Part shown: positions 47,337 to 62,300 of the stretch, piece by piece
How the letters are laid out: the number at the start of each line of letters is the position of its first letter
Position numbering within the stretch: the first letter of the stretch is position 1
Assembly: GCA_033782935.1 (NCBI GenBank)
Contig: JAWQEG010000470.1
Location: forward strand, 434,001-498,000
Direction of reading: 5' to 3'
Length of the DNA: 64,000 nucleotides
Source: Petrolisthes cinctipes
Taxonomy: Eukaryota; Arthropoda; Malacostraca; Decapoda; Porcellanidae
Position numbers and translations under genes: made by a program
The notes under the pieces: model-generated
What the model saw: the letters and a program-made list of their open reading frames with translations, nothing else
What the model was told of the DNA's origin: nothing
Database searches by the model: none

Positions 47337-50300
47337 GTTTATATCTCAAATTCTGGCCCTAAACACCCGAAAATTCGATATTTTGGGGTCCCAGAAGCGA
47401 TCTGTACATGCCTACTCCGTGTTAGAGTATTTTCAAAATTCAGGCCCAAAACATGCTGAAAATCGATATTTTTGGTGCCCAAAGTCAATATGTGCATGCA
47501 TCTTCAGTACCCGTTTATATCTCAAATTCAGGCTCAAAACACCCGAAAATTCAATATTTTGGGGTCCCAGAAGCAATCTGTACATGCCTACTCAGTGGTA
47601 GATTATTTTTAAAATACAGGCCCAAAACATGCTGAAAATCGATATTTTAGATGCCCAAAGTCAATATGTGCATGTATCTTCTGTACCCGTTTATATCTCA
47701 AATTCAGGCTCAAAACACCCGAAAATTCAATATTTTGGGGTCCCAGAAGCAATCTGTACATGCCTACACAGTGCTAGAATATTTTCAAAATATAGGCTAA
47801 AAACATGCTAAAAATCGACATTTTAGCTGCCAAAAAATCGATATCTCAAATTCAGTCCGAAAACACCCGAAAATTCGATATTTAGAGGTCCCAGAAGGTA
47901 TCTGTACATGCCTACTCCTTGTTAGAGTATTTTCAACATACAGGCCAAAAACATACTGAAAATCGATCTTTTAGGTGCCCAAAAGTCGATATGTGCATGC
48001 ATCTTCTGTACCCGATTATATCTCAAATTCTGGCCCTAAACACCCGAAAATTCAATATTTTGGGGTCCCAGAAGCAATCTGTACATGCCTACTCAGTGTT
48101 AGAGTATTTTCAAAATTCAGGCCCAAAACATGCTGAAAATCGACATTTTTGGTGCCCAAAGTCAATATGTGCATGTATCTTCTGTACCCGTTTATATCTC
48201 AAATTCAGGCTCAAAACACCCGAAAATTCAATATTTTGGGGTCCCAGAAGCAATCTGTACATGCCTACTCAGTGCTAGAATATTTTCAAAATATAGGCTA
48301 AAAACATGCTAAAAATCGACATTTTAGGTGCCAAAAAATCGATATATCAAATTCAATCCCAAAACACCCGAAAATTCGATATTTAGAGGTCCCAGAAGGT
48401 ATCTGTACATGCCTACTCCTTGTTAGAGTATTTTCAAAATACAGGCCAAATTCATACTGAAAATCGATCTTTTAGGTGCCCAAAAGTCGATATGTGCATG
48501 CATCTTCTGTACCCGTTTATATCTCAAATTCTGGCCCTAAACACCCGAAAATTCGATATTTTGGGGTCCCAGAAGCGATCTGTACATGCCTACTCCGTGT
48601 TAGAGTATTTTCAAAATTCAGACCCAAAACATGCTGAAAATCGATATTTTTGGTGCCCAAAGTCAATATGTGCATGTGTCTTCTGTACCCGTTTATATCT
48701 CAAATTCAGGCTCAAAACACCCGAAAATTCAATATTTTGGGGTCCCAGAAGCAATCTGTACATGCCTACTCAGTGCTAGAATATTTTCAAAATATAGGCT
48801 AAAAACATGCTAAAAATCGATCTTTTAGGTGCCAAAAAGTCGATATCTCAAATTCAGTCCCAAAACACCCGAAAATTCGATATTTAGGGGTCCCAAAAGC
48901 GAACTGTACATGCCTACTCCGTGTTAGAGTATTTTCAAAATACATGCTCAAAACATACTGAAAATCGATCTTTTAGGTGCACAAAAGTCGATATGTGCAT
49001 GCATCATCAGTACCCGTTTATATCTCAAATTCAGGCTCAAAACACCCGAAAATTCAATATTTTGGGGTCCCAAAAGCAATCTGTACATGCCTACACAGTG
49101 ATAGAATATTTTCAAAATATAGGCTAAAAACATGCTAAAAATCGACATTTTAGGTGCCAATAAATCGATATCTCAAATTCAGTCCCAAAACACCCGAAAA
49201 TTCGATATTTAGAGGTCCCAGAAGGTATCTGTACATGCCTACTCCGTGTTAGAGTATTTTCAAAATACAGGCCAAAAACATACTGAAAATCGATCTTTTA
49301 GGTGCCCAAAAGTCGATATGTGCATGCATCTTCTGTACCCGTTTATATCTCAAATTCTGGCCCTAAACACCCGAAAATTCGATATTTTGGGGTCCCAGAA
49401 GCGATCTGTACATGCCTACTCCGTGTTAGAGTATTTTCAAAATTCAGGCCCAAAACATGCTGAAAATCGATATTTTTAATGCCCAAAGTCAATATGTGCA
49501 TGTATCTTCTGTACCCGTTTATATCTCAAATTCAGGCTCAAAACATCCGAAAATTCAATATTTTGGGGGCCCAGAAGCAATCTGTACATGCCTACTCAGT
49601 GCTAAAATATTTTCAAAATATAGGCTAAAAACATGCTAAAAATCGATCTTTTAGGTGCCAAAAAGTCGATATCTCAAATTCAGTCCCAAATCACCCGAAA
49701 ATTCGATATTTAGGGGTCCCAGAAGCGATCTGTACATGCCTACTCCGTGTTAGAGTATTTTCAAAATACATGCTCAAAACATACTGAAAATCGATGTTTT
49801 AGGTGAACAAAAGTCGATATGTGCATGCATCTTCAGTACCCGTTTATATCTCAAATTCAGGCTCAAAACACCCGAAAATTCAATATTTTGGGGTCCCAGA
49901 AGCAATCTGTACATGCCTACTCAGTGTTAGAGTATTTTCAAAATACAGGCCCAAAACATGCTGAAAATCGATATTTTAGATGCCCAAAGTCAATATGTGC
50001 ATGTATCTTCTGTACCCGTTTATATCTCAAATTCAGGCTCAAAACACCCGAAAATTCAATATTTTGGGGTCCTAGAAGCAATTTGTACATGCCTACACAG
50101 TGCTAGAATATTTTCAAAATATAGGCTAAAAACATGCTAAAAATCGACATTATAGGTGCCAAAAAATCGATATCTCAAATTCAGTCCCAAAACACCCGAA
50201 AATTCGATATTTAGGGGTCCCAGAAGCGATCTGTACATGCCTACTCCGTGTTAGAGTATTTTCAAAATACATGCTCAAAACATACTGAAAATCGATCTTT

Positions 50301-53300
50301 TAGGTGCACAAAAGTCGATATGTGCATGCATCTTCAGTACCCGTTTATATCTCAAATTCAGGCTCAAAACACCCGAAAATTCAATATTTTGGGGTCCCAG
50401 AAGCAATCTGTACATGCCTACTCAGTGTTAGATTATTTTCAAAATACAGGCCCAAAACATGCTGAAAATCGATATTTTAGATGCCCAAAGTCAATATGTG
50501 CATGTATCTTCTGTACCCGTTTATATCTCAAATTCAGGCTCAAAACACCCGAAAATTCAATATTTTGGGGTCCCAGAAGCAATCTGTACATGCCTACACA
50601 GAGCTAGAATATTTTCAAAATATAGGCTAAAAACATGCTAAAAATCGACATTTTAGGTGCCAAAAAATCGATATCTCAAATTCAGTCAAAAAACACCCGA
50701 AAATTCGATATTTAGAGGTCCCAGAAGGTATCTGTACATGCCTACTCCTTTCAACATACAGGCCAAAAACATACTGAAAATCGATCTTTTAGGTGCCCAA
50801 AAGTCGATATGTGCATGCATCTTCTGTACCCGTTTATATCTCAAATTCAGGCTCAAAACACCCGAAAATTCAATATTTTGGGGTCCTAGAAGCAATTTGT
50901 ACATGCCTACACAGTGCTAGAATATTTTCAAAATATAGGCTAAAAACATGCTAAAAATCGACATTATAGGTGCCAAAAAATCGATATCTCAAATTCAGTC
51001 CCAAAACACCCGAAAATTCGATATTTAGGGGTCCCAGAAGCGATCTGTACATGCCTACTCCGTGTTAGAGTATTTTCAAAATACATGCTCAAAACATACT
51101 GAAAATCGATCTTTTAGGTGCACAAAAGTCGATATGTTCATGCATCTTCAGTACCCGTTTATATCTCAAATTCAGGCTCAAAACACCCGAAAATTCAATA
51201 TTTTGGGGTCCCAGAAGCAATCTGTACATGCCTACTCAGTGTTAGATTATTTTCAAAATACAGGCCCAAAACATGCTGAAAATCGATATTTTAGATGCCC
51301 AAAGTCAATATGTGCATGTATCTTCTGTACCCGTTTATATCTGAAATTCAGGCTCAAAACACCCGAAAATTCAATATTTTGGGGTCCCAGAAGCAATCTG
51401 TACATGCCTACACAGAGCTAGAATATTTTCAAAATATAGGCTAAAAACATGCTAAAAATCGACATTTTAGGTGCCAAAAAATCGATATCTCAAATTCAGT
51501 CAAAAAACACCCGAAAATTCGATATTTAGAGGTCCCAGAAGGTATCTGTACATGCCTACTCCTTGTTAGAGTATTTTCAAAATACAGGCCAAAATCATAC
51601 TGAAAATCGATCTTTTAGGTGCTAAAAAGTCGATATGTGCATGCATCTTCTGTACCCGTTTATATCTCAAATTCTGGCCATAAACACCCGAAAATTCGAT
51701 ATTTTGGGGTCCCAGAAGCGATCTGTACATGCCTACTCCGTGTTAGAGTATTTTCAAAATTCAGGCCCAAAACATGCTGAAAATCGATATTTTTGGTGCC
51801 CAAAGTCAATATGTGCATGCATCTTCTGTACCCGTTTATATCTCAAATTCAGGCTCAAAACACCCGAAAATTCAATATTTTGGGGTCCCAGAAGCAATCT
51901 GTACATGCCTACACAGTGCTAGAATATTTTCAAAATATAGGCTAAAAACATGCTAAAAATCGACATTTTAGGTGCCAATAAATCGATATCTGAAATTCAG
52001 TCCCAAAACACCCGAAAATTCGATATTTAGAGGTCCCAGAAGGTATCTGTACATGCCTACTCCGTGTTAGAGTATTTTCAAAATTCAGGCCCAAAACATA
52101 CTGAAAATCGATATTTTTGGTGCCCAAAAGTCGATATGTGCATGCATCTTCTGTACCCGTTTATATCTCAAATTCAGGCTCAAAACACCCGAAAATTCAA
52201 TATTTTGGGGGCCCAGAAGCAATCTGTACATGCCTACTCAGTGCTAGAATATTTTCAAAATATAGGCTAAAAACATGCTAAAAATCGATCTTTTAGGTGC
52301 CAAAAAGTCGATATCTCAAATTCAGTCCCAAAATACCCGAAAATTCGATATTTAGGGGTCCCAGAAGCGATCTGTACATGCCTACTCCGTGTTAGAGTAT
52401 TTTCAAAATACATGCTCAAAACATACTGAAAATCGATCTTTTAGGTGCACAAAAGTCGATATGTGCATGCATCTTCAGTACCCGTTTATATCTCAAATTC
52501 AGGCTCAAAACACCCGAAAATTCAATATTTTGGGGTCCCAGAAGCAATCTGTACATGCCTACTCAGTGTTAGAGTATTTTCAAAATACAGGCCCAAAACA
52601 TGCTGAAAATCGATATTTTAGATGCCCAAAGTCAATATGAGCATGTATCTTCTGTACCCGTTTATATCTCAAATTCAGGCTCAAAACACCCGAAAATTCA
52701 ATATTTTGGGGTCCCAGAAGCAATCTGTACATGCCTACACAGTGCTAGAATATTTTCAAAATATAGGCTAAAAACATGCTAAAAATCGACATTTTAGGTG
52801 CCAAAAAATCGATATCTCAAATTCAGTCCCAAAACACCCGAAAATTCGATATTTAGAGGTCCCAGAAGGTATCTGTACATGCCTACTCCTTGTTAGAGTA
52901 TTTTCAACATACAGGCCAAAAACATACTGAAAATCGATCTTTTAGGTGCCCAAAAGTCGATATGTGCATGCATCTTCTGTACCCGTTTATATCTCAAATT
53001 CTGCCCCTAAACACCCGAAAATTCAATATTTTGGGGTCCCAGAAGCAATCTGTACATGTCTACTCAGTGTTAGAGTATTTTCAAAATTCAGGCCCAAAAC
53101 ATGCTGAAAATCGACATTTTTGGTGCCCAAAGTCAATATGTGCATGTATCTTCTGTACCCGTTTATATTTCAAATTCAGGTTCAAAACACCCGAAAATTC
53201 AATATTTTGGGGTCCCAGAAGCAATCTGTACATGCCTACTCAGTGCTAGAATATTTTCAAAATATAGGCTAAAAACATGCTAAAAATCGACATTTTAGGT

Positions 53301-56300
53301 GCCAAAAAATCGATATATCAAATTCAGTCCCAAAACACCCGAAAATTCGATATTTAGAGGTCCCAGAAGGTATCTGTACATGCCTACTCCTTGTTAGAGT
53401 ATTTTCAAAATACAGGCCAAAATCATACTGAAAATCGATCTTTTAGGTGCCCAAAAGTCGATATGTGCATGCATCTTCTGTACCCGTTTATATCTCAAAT
53501 TCTGGCCCTAAACACCCGAAAATTCGATATTTTGGGGTCCCAGAAGCGATCTGTACATGCCTACTCCGTGTTAGAGTATTTTCAAAATTCAGGCCCAAAA
53601 CATGCTGAAAATCGATATTTTTGGTGCCCAAAGTCAATATGTGCATGTATCTTCTGTACCCGTTTATATCTCAAATTCAGGCTCAAAACACCCGAAAATT
53701 CAATATTTTGGGGTCCCAGAAGCAATCTGTACATGCCTACTCAGTGCTAGAATATTTTCAAAATATAGGCTAAAAACATGCTAAAAATCGATCTTTTAGG
53801 TGCCAAAAAGTCGATATCTCAAATTCAGTCCCAAAACACCCGAAAATTCGATATTTAGGGGTCCCAGAAGCAATCTGTACATGCCTACTTAGTGTTAGAG
53901 TATTTTCAAAATTCAGGCCCAAAACATGCTGAAAATCGACATTTTTGGTGCCCAAAGTCAATATGTGCATGTATCTTCTGTACCCGTTTATATCTCAAAT
54001 TCAGGCTCAAAACACCCGAAAATTCAATATTTTGGGATCCCAGAAGCAATCTGTACATGCTTACTCAGTGCTAGAATATTTTCAAAATATAGGCTAAAAA
54101 CATGCTAAAAATCGATCTTTTAGGTGCCAAAAAGTCGATATCTCAAATTCAGTCCCAAAACACCCGAAAATTCGATATTTAGAGGTCCCAGAAGGTATCT
54201 GTACATGCCTACTCCGTGTTAGAGTATTTTCAAAATACATGCTCAAAACATACTGAAAATCGATCTTTTAGGTGCCCAAAAGTCGATATGTGCATGCATC
54301 TTCAGTACCCGTTTATATCTCAAATTCAGGCTCAAAACACCCGAAAATTCAATATTTTGGGGTCCCAGAAGCGATCTGTACATGCCTACTCAGTGTTAGA
54401 GTATTTTCAAAATACAGGCCCAAAACATGCTGAAAATCGATATTTTAGATGCCCAAAGTCAATATGTGCATGTATCTTCTGTACCCGTTTATATCTCAAA
54501 TTCAGGCTCAAAACACCCGAAAATTCAATATTTTGGGGTCCCAGAAGCAATCTGTGCATGCCTACTCAGTGTTAGAATATTTTCAAAATACAGGCCCAAA
54601 ACATGCTGAAAATCGATATTTTAGATGCCCAAAGTCAATATGTGCATGTATCTTCTGTACCCGTTTATATCTCAAATTCAGGCTCAAAACACCCGAAAAT
54701 TCAATATTTTGGGGTCCCAGAAGCAATCTGTACATGCCTACACAGTGCTAGAATATTTTCAAAATATAGGCTAAAAACATGCTAAAAATCGACATTTTAG
54801 GTGCCAAAAAGTCGATATCTCAAATTCAGTCCCAAAACACCCGAAAATTCGATATTTAGGGGTCCCAGAAGCGATCTGTACATGCCTACTCCGTGTTAGA
54901 GTATTTTCAAAATACAGGCCCAAAACATGCTGAAAATCGATATTTTAGATGCTCAAAGTCAATATGTGCATGTATCTTCTGTACCCGTTTATATCTCAAA
55001 TTCAGGCTCAAAACACCCGAAAATTCAATATTTTGGGGTCCTAGAAGCAATTTGTACATGCCTACACAGTGCTAGAATATTTTCAAAATATAGGCTAAAA
55101 ATATGCTAAAAATCGACATTTTAGGTGCCAAAAAATCGATATCTCAAATTCAGTCCCAAAACACCCGAAAATTCGATATTTAGAGGTCCCAGAAGGTATC
55201 TGTACATGCCTACTCCGTGTTAGAGTATTTTCAAAATACAGGCCAAAAACATACTGAAAATCGATCTTTTAGGTGCCCAAAAGTCGATATGTGCAGGCAT
55301 CTTCTGTACCCGTTTATATCTCAAATTCTGCCCCTAAACACCCGAAAATTCGATATTTTGGGGTCCCAGAAGCGATCTGTACATGTCTACTCCGTGTTAG
55401 AGTATTTTCAAAATTCAGGCCCAAAACATGCTGAAAATCGATATTTTTGGTGCCCAAAGTCAATATGTGCATGTATCTTCTGTACCCGTTTATATCTCAA
55501 ATTCAGTCTCAAAACACCCGAAAATTCAATATTTTGGGGTCCCAGAAGCAATCTGTACATGCCTACTCAGTGCTAGAATATTTTCAAAATATAGGCTAAA
55601 AACATGCTAAAAATCGATCTTTTAGGAGCCAAAAAGTCGATATCTCAAATTCAGTCCCAAAACACCCGAAAATTCGATATTTAGGGGTCCCAGAAGCGAT
55701 CTGTACATGCCTACTCCGTGTTAGAGTATTTTCAAAATACATGCTCAAAACATACTGAAAATCGATCTTTTAGGTGCACAAAAGTCGATATGTGCATGCA
55801 TCTTCAGTACCCGTTTATATCTCAAATTCAGGCTCAAAACACCCGAAAATTCAATATTTTGGGGTCCCAGAAGCAATCTGTACATGCCTACTCAGTGTTA
55901 GAGTATTTTCAAAATACAGGCCCAAAACATGCTGAAAATCGATATTTTAGATGCCCAAAGTCAATATGAGCATGTATCTTCTGTACCCGTATATATCTCA
56001 AATTCAGGCTCAAAACACCCGAAAATTCAATAGTTTCGGGTCCCAGAAGCAGCCTACACAGTGCTAGAATATTTTCAAAATATAGGCTAAAAACATGCTG
56101 AAAATCGACATTTTAGGTGCCAAAAAATCGATATCTCAAATTCAGTCCAAAAACACCCGAAAATTCGATATTTAGAGGTCCCAGAAGGTATCTGTACATG
56201 CCTACTCCGTGTTAGAGTATTTTCAATATACAGGCCAAAAACATACTGAAAATCGATCTTTTAGGTGCCCAAAAGTCGATATGTGCATGCATCTTCTGTA

Positions 56301-56303
56301 CCC
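47337..56303 (+). repeat. 8,967-bp tandem superduplication, copy I
   Basis: Monomers are B 47419, B2 47595, C 47771, then units at 47919, 48420, 48921 (A-C, 325 bp), 49246, 49747, 50248, 50749 (A1/B hybrid with the 12-bp deletion, then C), 51062, 51563, 52064 (A-C), 52389, 52890, 53391, B-C at 53892, 54216 (A2-B2-B2-C), 54893 (B-C), 55217, 55718 and 56209. From 47337 to about 54.38 kb every feature recurs at +8,967 bp. From the second B2 (54569) onward the offset is +8,791 bp, out to 55209 where the window ends. The last ~1.1 kb (55.2-56.3 kb) has no second copy inside the window. Confidence 0.9.
55894..56060 (+). repeat. Divergent B2 monomer with 10-bp deletion
   Basis: After GTCAATATGAGCATG (shared with 52630 and 61600) this copy has CCGTATATATCTC, AATAGTTTCGGGTCCC, and CAGAAGCAGCCTACACAG, where ATCTGTACAT is missing. 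It is the most altered monomer in the right third and lies near the end of superduplication copy I, where no second copy is visible. Confidence 0.8.
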
Positions 56304-59300
56304 GTTTATATCTCAAATTCTGGCCCTAAACACCCGAAAATTCGATATTTTGGGGTCCCAGAAGCGATCTGTACATGCCTACTCCGTGTTAGAGTATTTT
56401 CAAAATTCAGGCCCAAAACATGCTGAAAATCGATATTTTTGGTGCCCAAAGTCAATATGTGCATGCATCTTCAGTACCCGTTTATATCTCAAATTCAGGC
56501 TCAAAACACCCGAAAATTCAATATTTTGGGGTCCCAGAAGCAATCTGTACATGCCTACTCAGTGGTAGATTATTTTTAAAATACAGGCCCAAAACATGCT
56601 GAAAATCGATATTTTAGATGCCCAAAGTCAATATGTGCATGTATCTTCTGTACCCGTTTATATCTCAAATTCAGGCTCAAAACACCCGAAAATTCAATAT
56701 TTTGGGGTCCCAGAAGCAATCTGTACATGCCTACACAGTGCTAGAATATTTTCAAAATATAGGCTAAAAACATGCTAAAAATCGACATTTTAGCTGCCAA
56801 AAAATCGATATCTCAAATTCAGTCCGAAAACACCCGAAAATTCGATATTTAGAGGTCCCAGAAGGTATCTGTACATGCCTACTCCTTGTTAGAGTATTTT
56901 CAACATACAGGCCAAAAACATACTGAAAATCGATCTTTTAGGTGCCCAAAAGTCGATATGTGCATGCATCTTCTGTACCCGATTATATCTCAAATTCTGG
57001 CCCTAAACACCCGAAAATTCAATATTTTGGGGTCCCAGAAGCAATCTGTACATGCCTACTCAGTGTTAGAGTATTTTCAAAATTCAGGCCCAAAACATGC
57101 TGAAAATCGACATTTTTGGTGCCCAAAGTCAATATGTGCATGTATCTTCTGTACCCGTTTATATCTCAAATTCAGGCTCAAAACACCCGAAAATTCAATA
57201 TTTTGGGGACCCAGAAGCAATCTGTACATGCCTACTCAGTGCTAGAATATTTTCAAAATATAGGCTAAAAACATGCTAAAAATCGACATTTTAGGTGCCA
57301 AAAAATCGATATATCAAATTCAATCCCAAAACACCCGAAAATTCGATATTTAGAGGTCCCAGAAGGTATCTGTACATGCCTACTCCTTGTTAGAGTATTT
57401 TCAAAATACAGGCCAAATTCATACTGAAAATCGATCTTTTAGGTGCCCAAAAGTCGATATGTGCATGCATCTTCTGTACCCGTTTATATCTCAAATTCTG
57501 GCCCTAAACACCCGAAAATTCGATATTTTGGGGTCCCAGAAGCGATCTGTACATGCCTACTCCGTGTTAGAGTATTTTCAAAATTCAGACCCAAAACATG
57601 CTGAAAATCGATATTTTTGGTGCCCAAAGTCAATATGTGCATGTGTCTTCTGTACCCGTTTATATCTCAAATTCAGGCTCAAAACACCCGAAAATTCAAT
57701 ATTTTGGGGTCCCAGAAGCAATCTGTACATGCCTACTCAGTGCTAGAATATTTTCAAAATATAGGCTAAAAACATGCTAAAAATCGATCTTTTAGGTGCC
57801 AAAAAGTCGATATCTCAAATTCAGTCCCAAAACACCCGAAAATTCGATATTTAGGGGTCCCAAAAGCGAACTGTACATGCCTACTCCGTGTTAGAGTATT
57901 TTCAAAATACATGCTCAAAACATACTGAAAATCGATCTTTTAGGTGCACAAAAGTCGATATGTGCATGCATCATCAGTACCCGTTTATATCTCAAATTCA
58001 GGCTCAAAACACCCGAAAATTCAATATTTTGGGGTCCCAAAAGCAATCTGTACATGCCTACACAGTGATAGAATATTTTCAAAATATAGGCTAAAAACAT
58101 GCTAAAAATCGACATTTTAGGTGCCAATAAATCGATATCTCAAATTCAGTCCCAAAACACCCGAAAATTCGATATTTAGAGGTCCCAGAAGGTATCTGTA
58201 CATGCCTACTCCGTGTTAGAGTATTTTCAAAATACAGGCCAAAAACATACTGAAAATCGATCTTTTAGGTGCCCAAAAGTCGATATGTGCATGCATCTTC
58301 TGTACCCGTTTATATCTCAAATTCTGGCCCTAAACACCCGAAAATTCGATATTTTGGGGTCCCAGAAGCGATCTGTACATGCCTACTCCGTGTTAGAGTA
58401 TTTTCAAAATTCAGGCCCAAAACATGCTGAAAATCGATATTTTTGGTGCCCAAAGTCAATATGTGCATGTATCTTCTGTACCCGTTTATATCTCAAATTC
58501 AGGCTCAAAACATCCGAAAATTCAATATTTTGGGGGCCCAGAAGCAATCTGTACATGCCTACTCAGTGCTAAAATATTTTCAAAATATAGGCTAAAAACA
58601 TGCTAAAAATCGATCTTTTAGGTGCCAAAAAGTCGATATCTCAAATTCAGTCCCAAATCACCCGAAAATTCGATATTTAGGGGTCCCAGAAGCGATCTGT
58701 ACATGCCTACTCCGTGTTAGAGTATTTTCAAAATACATGCTCAAAACATACTGAAAATCGATGTTTTAGGTGAACAAAAGTCGATATGTGCATGCATCTT
58801 CAGTACCCGTTTATATCTCAAATTCAGGCTCAAAACACCCGAAAATTCAATATTTTGGGGTCCCAGAAGCAATCTGTACATGCCTACTCAGTGTTAGAGT
58901 ATTTTCAAAATACAGGCCCAAAACATGCTGAAAATCGATATTTTAGATGCCCAAAGTCAATATGTGCATGTATCTTCTGTACTCGTTTATATCTCAAATT
59001 CAGGCTCAAAACACCCGAAAATTCAATATTTTGGGGTCCTAGAAGCAATTTGTACATGCCTACACAGTGCTAGAATATTTTCAAAATATAGGCTAAAAAC
59101 ATGCTAAAAATCGACATTATAGGTGCCAAAAAATCGATATCTCAAATTCAGTCCCAAAACACCCGAAAATTCGATATTTAGGGGTCCCAGAAGCGATCTG
59201 TACATGCCTACTCCGTGTTAGAGTATTTTCAAAATACATGCTCAAAACATACTGAAAATCGATCTTTTAGGTGCACAAAAGTCGATATGTGCATGCATCT

Positions 59301-62300
59301 TCAGTACCCGTTTATATCTCAAATTCAGGCTCAAAACACCCGAAAATTCAATATTTTGGGGTCCCAGAAGCAATCTGTACATGCCTACTCAGTGTTAGAT
59401 TATTTTCAAAATACAGGCCCAAAACATGCTGAAAATCGATATTTTAGATGCCCAAAGTCAATATGTGCATGTATCTTCTGTACCCGTTTATATCTCAAAT
59501 TCAGGCTCAAAACACCCGAAAATTCAATATTTTGGGGTCCCAGAAGCAATCTGTACATGCCTACACAGAGCTAGAATATTTTCAAAATATAGGCTAAAAA
59601 CATGCTAAAAATCGACATTTTAGGTGCCAAAAAATCGATATCTCAAATTCAGTCAAAAAACACCCGAAAATTCGATATTTAGAGGTCCCAGAAGGTATCT
59701 GTACATGCCTACTCCTTTCAACATACAGGCCAAAAACATACTGAAAATCGATCTTTTAGGTGCCCAAAAGTCGATATGTGCATGCATCTTCTGTACCCGT
59801 TTATATCTCAAATTCAGGCTCAAAACACCCGAAAATTCAATATTTTGGGGTCCTAGAAGCAATTTGTACATGCCTACACAGTGCTAGAATATTTTCAAAA
59901 TATAGGCTAAAAACATGCTAAAAATCGACATTATAGGTGCCAAAAAATCGATATCTCAAATTCAGTCCCAAAACACCCGAAAATTCGATATTTAGGGGTC
60001 CCAGAAGCGATCTGTACATGCCTACTCCGTGTTAGAGTATTTTCAAAATACATGCTCAAAACATACTGAAAATCGATCTTTTAGGTGCACAAAAGTCGAT
60101 ATGTTCATGCATCTTCAGTACCCGTTTATATCTCAAATTCAGGCTCAAAACACCCGAAAATTCAATATTTTGGGGTCCCAGAAGCAATCTGTACATGCCT
60201 ACTCAGTGTTAGATTATTTTCAAAATACAGGCCCAAAACATGCTGAAAATCGATATTTTAGATGCCCAAAGTCAATATGTGCATGTATCTTCTGTACCCG
60301 TTTATATCTGAAATTCAGGCTCAAAACACCCGAAAATTCAATATTTTGGGGTCCCAGAAGCAATCTGTACATGCCTACACAGAGCTAGAATATTTTCAAA
60401 ATATAGGCTAAAAACATGCTAAAAATCGACATTTTAGGTGCCAAAAAATCGATATCTCAAATTCAGTCAAAAAACACCCGAAAATTCGATATTTAGAGGT
60501 CCCAGAAGGTATCTGTACATGCCTACTCCTTGTTAGAGTATTTTCAAAATACAGGCCAAAATCATACTGAAAATCGATCTTTTAGGTGCTAAAAAGTCGA
60601 TATGTGCATGCATCTTCTGTACCCGTTTATATCTCAAATTCTGGCCATAAACACCCGAAAATTCGATATTTTGGGGTCCCAGAAGCGATCTGTACATGCC
60701 TACTCCGTGTTAGAGTATTTTCAAAATTCAGGCCCAAAACATGCTGAAAATCGATATTTTTGGTGCCCAAAGTCAATATGTGCATGCATCTTCTGTACCC
60801 GTTTATATCTCAAATTCAGGCTCAAAACACCCGAAAATTCAATATTTTGGGGTCCCAGAAGCAATCTGTACATGCCTACACAGTGCTAGAATATTTTCAA
60901 AATATAGGCTAAAAACATGCTAAAAATCGACATTTTAGGTGCCAATAAATCGATATCTGAAATTCAGTCCCAAAACACCCGAAAATTCGATATTTAGAGG
61001 TCCCAGAAGGTATCTGTACATGCCTACTCCGTGTTAGAGTATTTTCAAAATTCAGGCCCAAAACATACTGAAAATCGATATTTTTGGTGCCCAAAAGTCG
61101 ATATGTGCATGCATCTTCTGTACCCGTTTATATCTCAAATTCAGGCTCAAAACACCCGAAAATTCAATATTTTGGGGGCCCAGAAGCAATCTGTACATGC
61201 CTACTCAGTGCTAGAATATTTTCAAAATATAGGCTAAAAACATGCTAAAAATCGATCTTTTAGGTGCCAAAAAGTCGATATCTCAAATTCAGTCCCAAAA
61301 TACCCGAAAATTCGATATTTAGGGGTCCCAGAAGCGATCTGTACATGCCTACTCCGTGTTAGAGTATTTTCAAAATACATGCTCAAAACATACTGAAAAT
61401 CGATCTTTTAGGTGCACAAAAGTCGATATGTGCATGCATCTTCAGTACCCGTTTATATCTCAAATTCAGGCTCAAAACACCCGAAAATTCAATATTTTGG
61501 GGTCCCAGAAGCAATCTGTACATGCCTACTCAGTGTTAGAGTATTTTCAAAATACAGGCCCAAAACATGCTGAAAATCGATATTTTAGATGCCCAAAGTC
61601 AATATGAGCATGTATCTTCTGTACCCGTTTATATCTCAAATTCAGGCTCAAAACACCCGAAAATTCAATATTTTGGGGTCCCAGAAGCAATCTGTACATG
61701 CCTACACAGTGCTAGAATATTTTCAAAATATAGGCTAAAAACATGCTAAAAATCGACATTTTAGGTGCCAAAAAATCGATATCTCAAATTCAGTCCCAAA
61801 ACACCCGAAAATTCGATATTTAGAGGTCCCAGAAGGTATCTGTACATGCCTACTCCTTGTTAGAGTATTTTCAACATACAGGCCAAAAACATACTGAAAA
61901 TCGATCTTTTAGGTGCCCAAAAGTCGATATGTGCATGCATCTTCTGTACCCGTTTATATCTCAAATTCTGCCCCTAAACACCCGAAAATTCAATATTTTG
62001 GGGTCCCAGAAGCAATCTGTACATGTCTACTCAGTGTTAGAGTATTTTCAAAATTCAGGCCCAAAACATGCTGAAAATCGACATTTTTGGTGCCCAAAGT
62101 CAATATGTGCATGTATCTTCTGTACCCGTTTATATTTCAAATTCAGGTTCAAAACACCCGAAAATTCAATATTTTGGGGTCCCAGAAGCAATCTGTACAT
62201 GCCTACTCAGTGCTAGAATATTTTCAAAATATAGGCTAAAAACATGCTAAAAATCGACATTTTAGGTGCCAAAAAATCGATATATCAAATTCAGTCCCAA

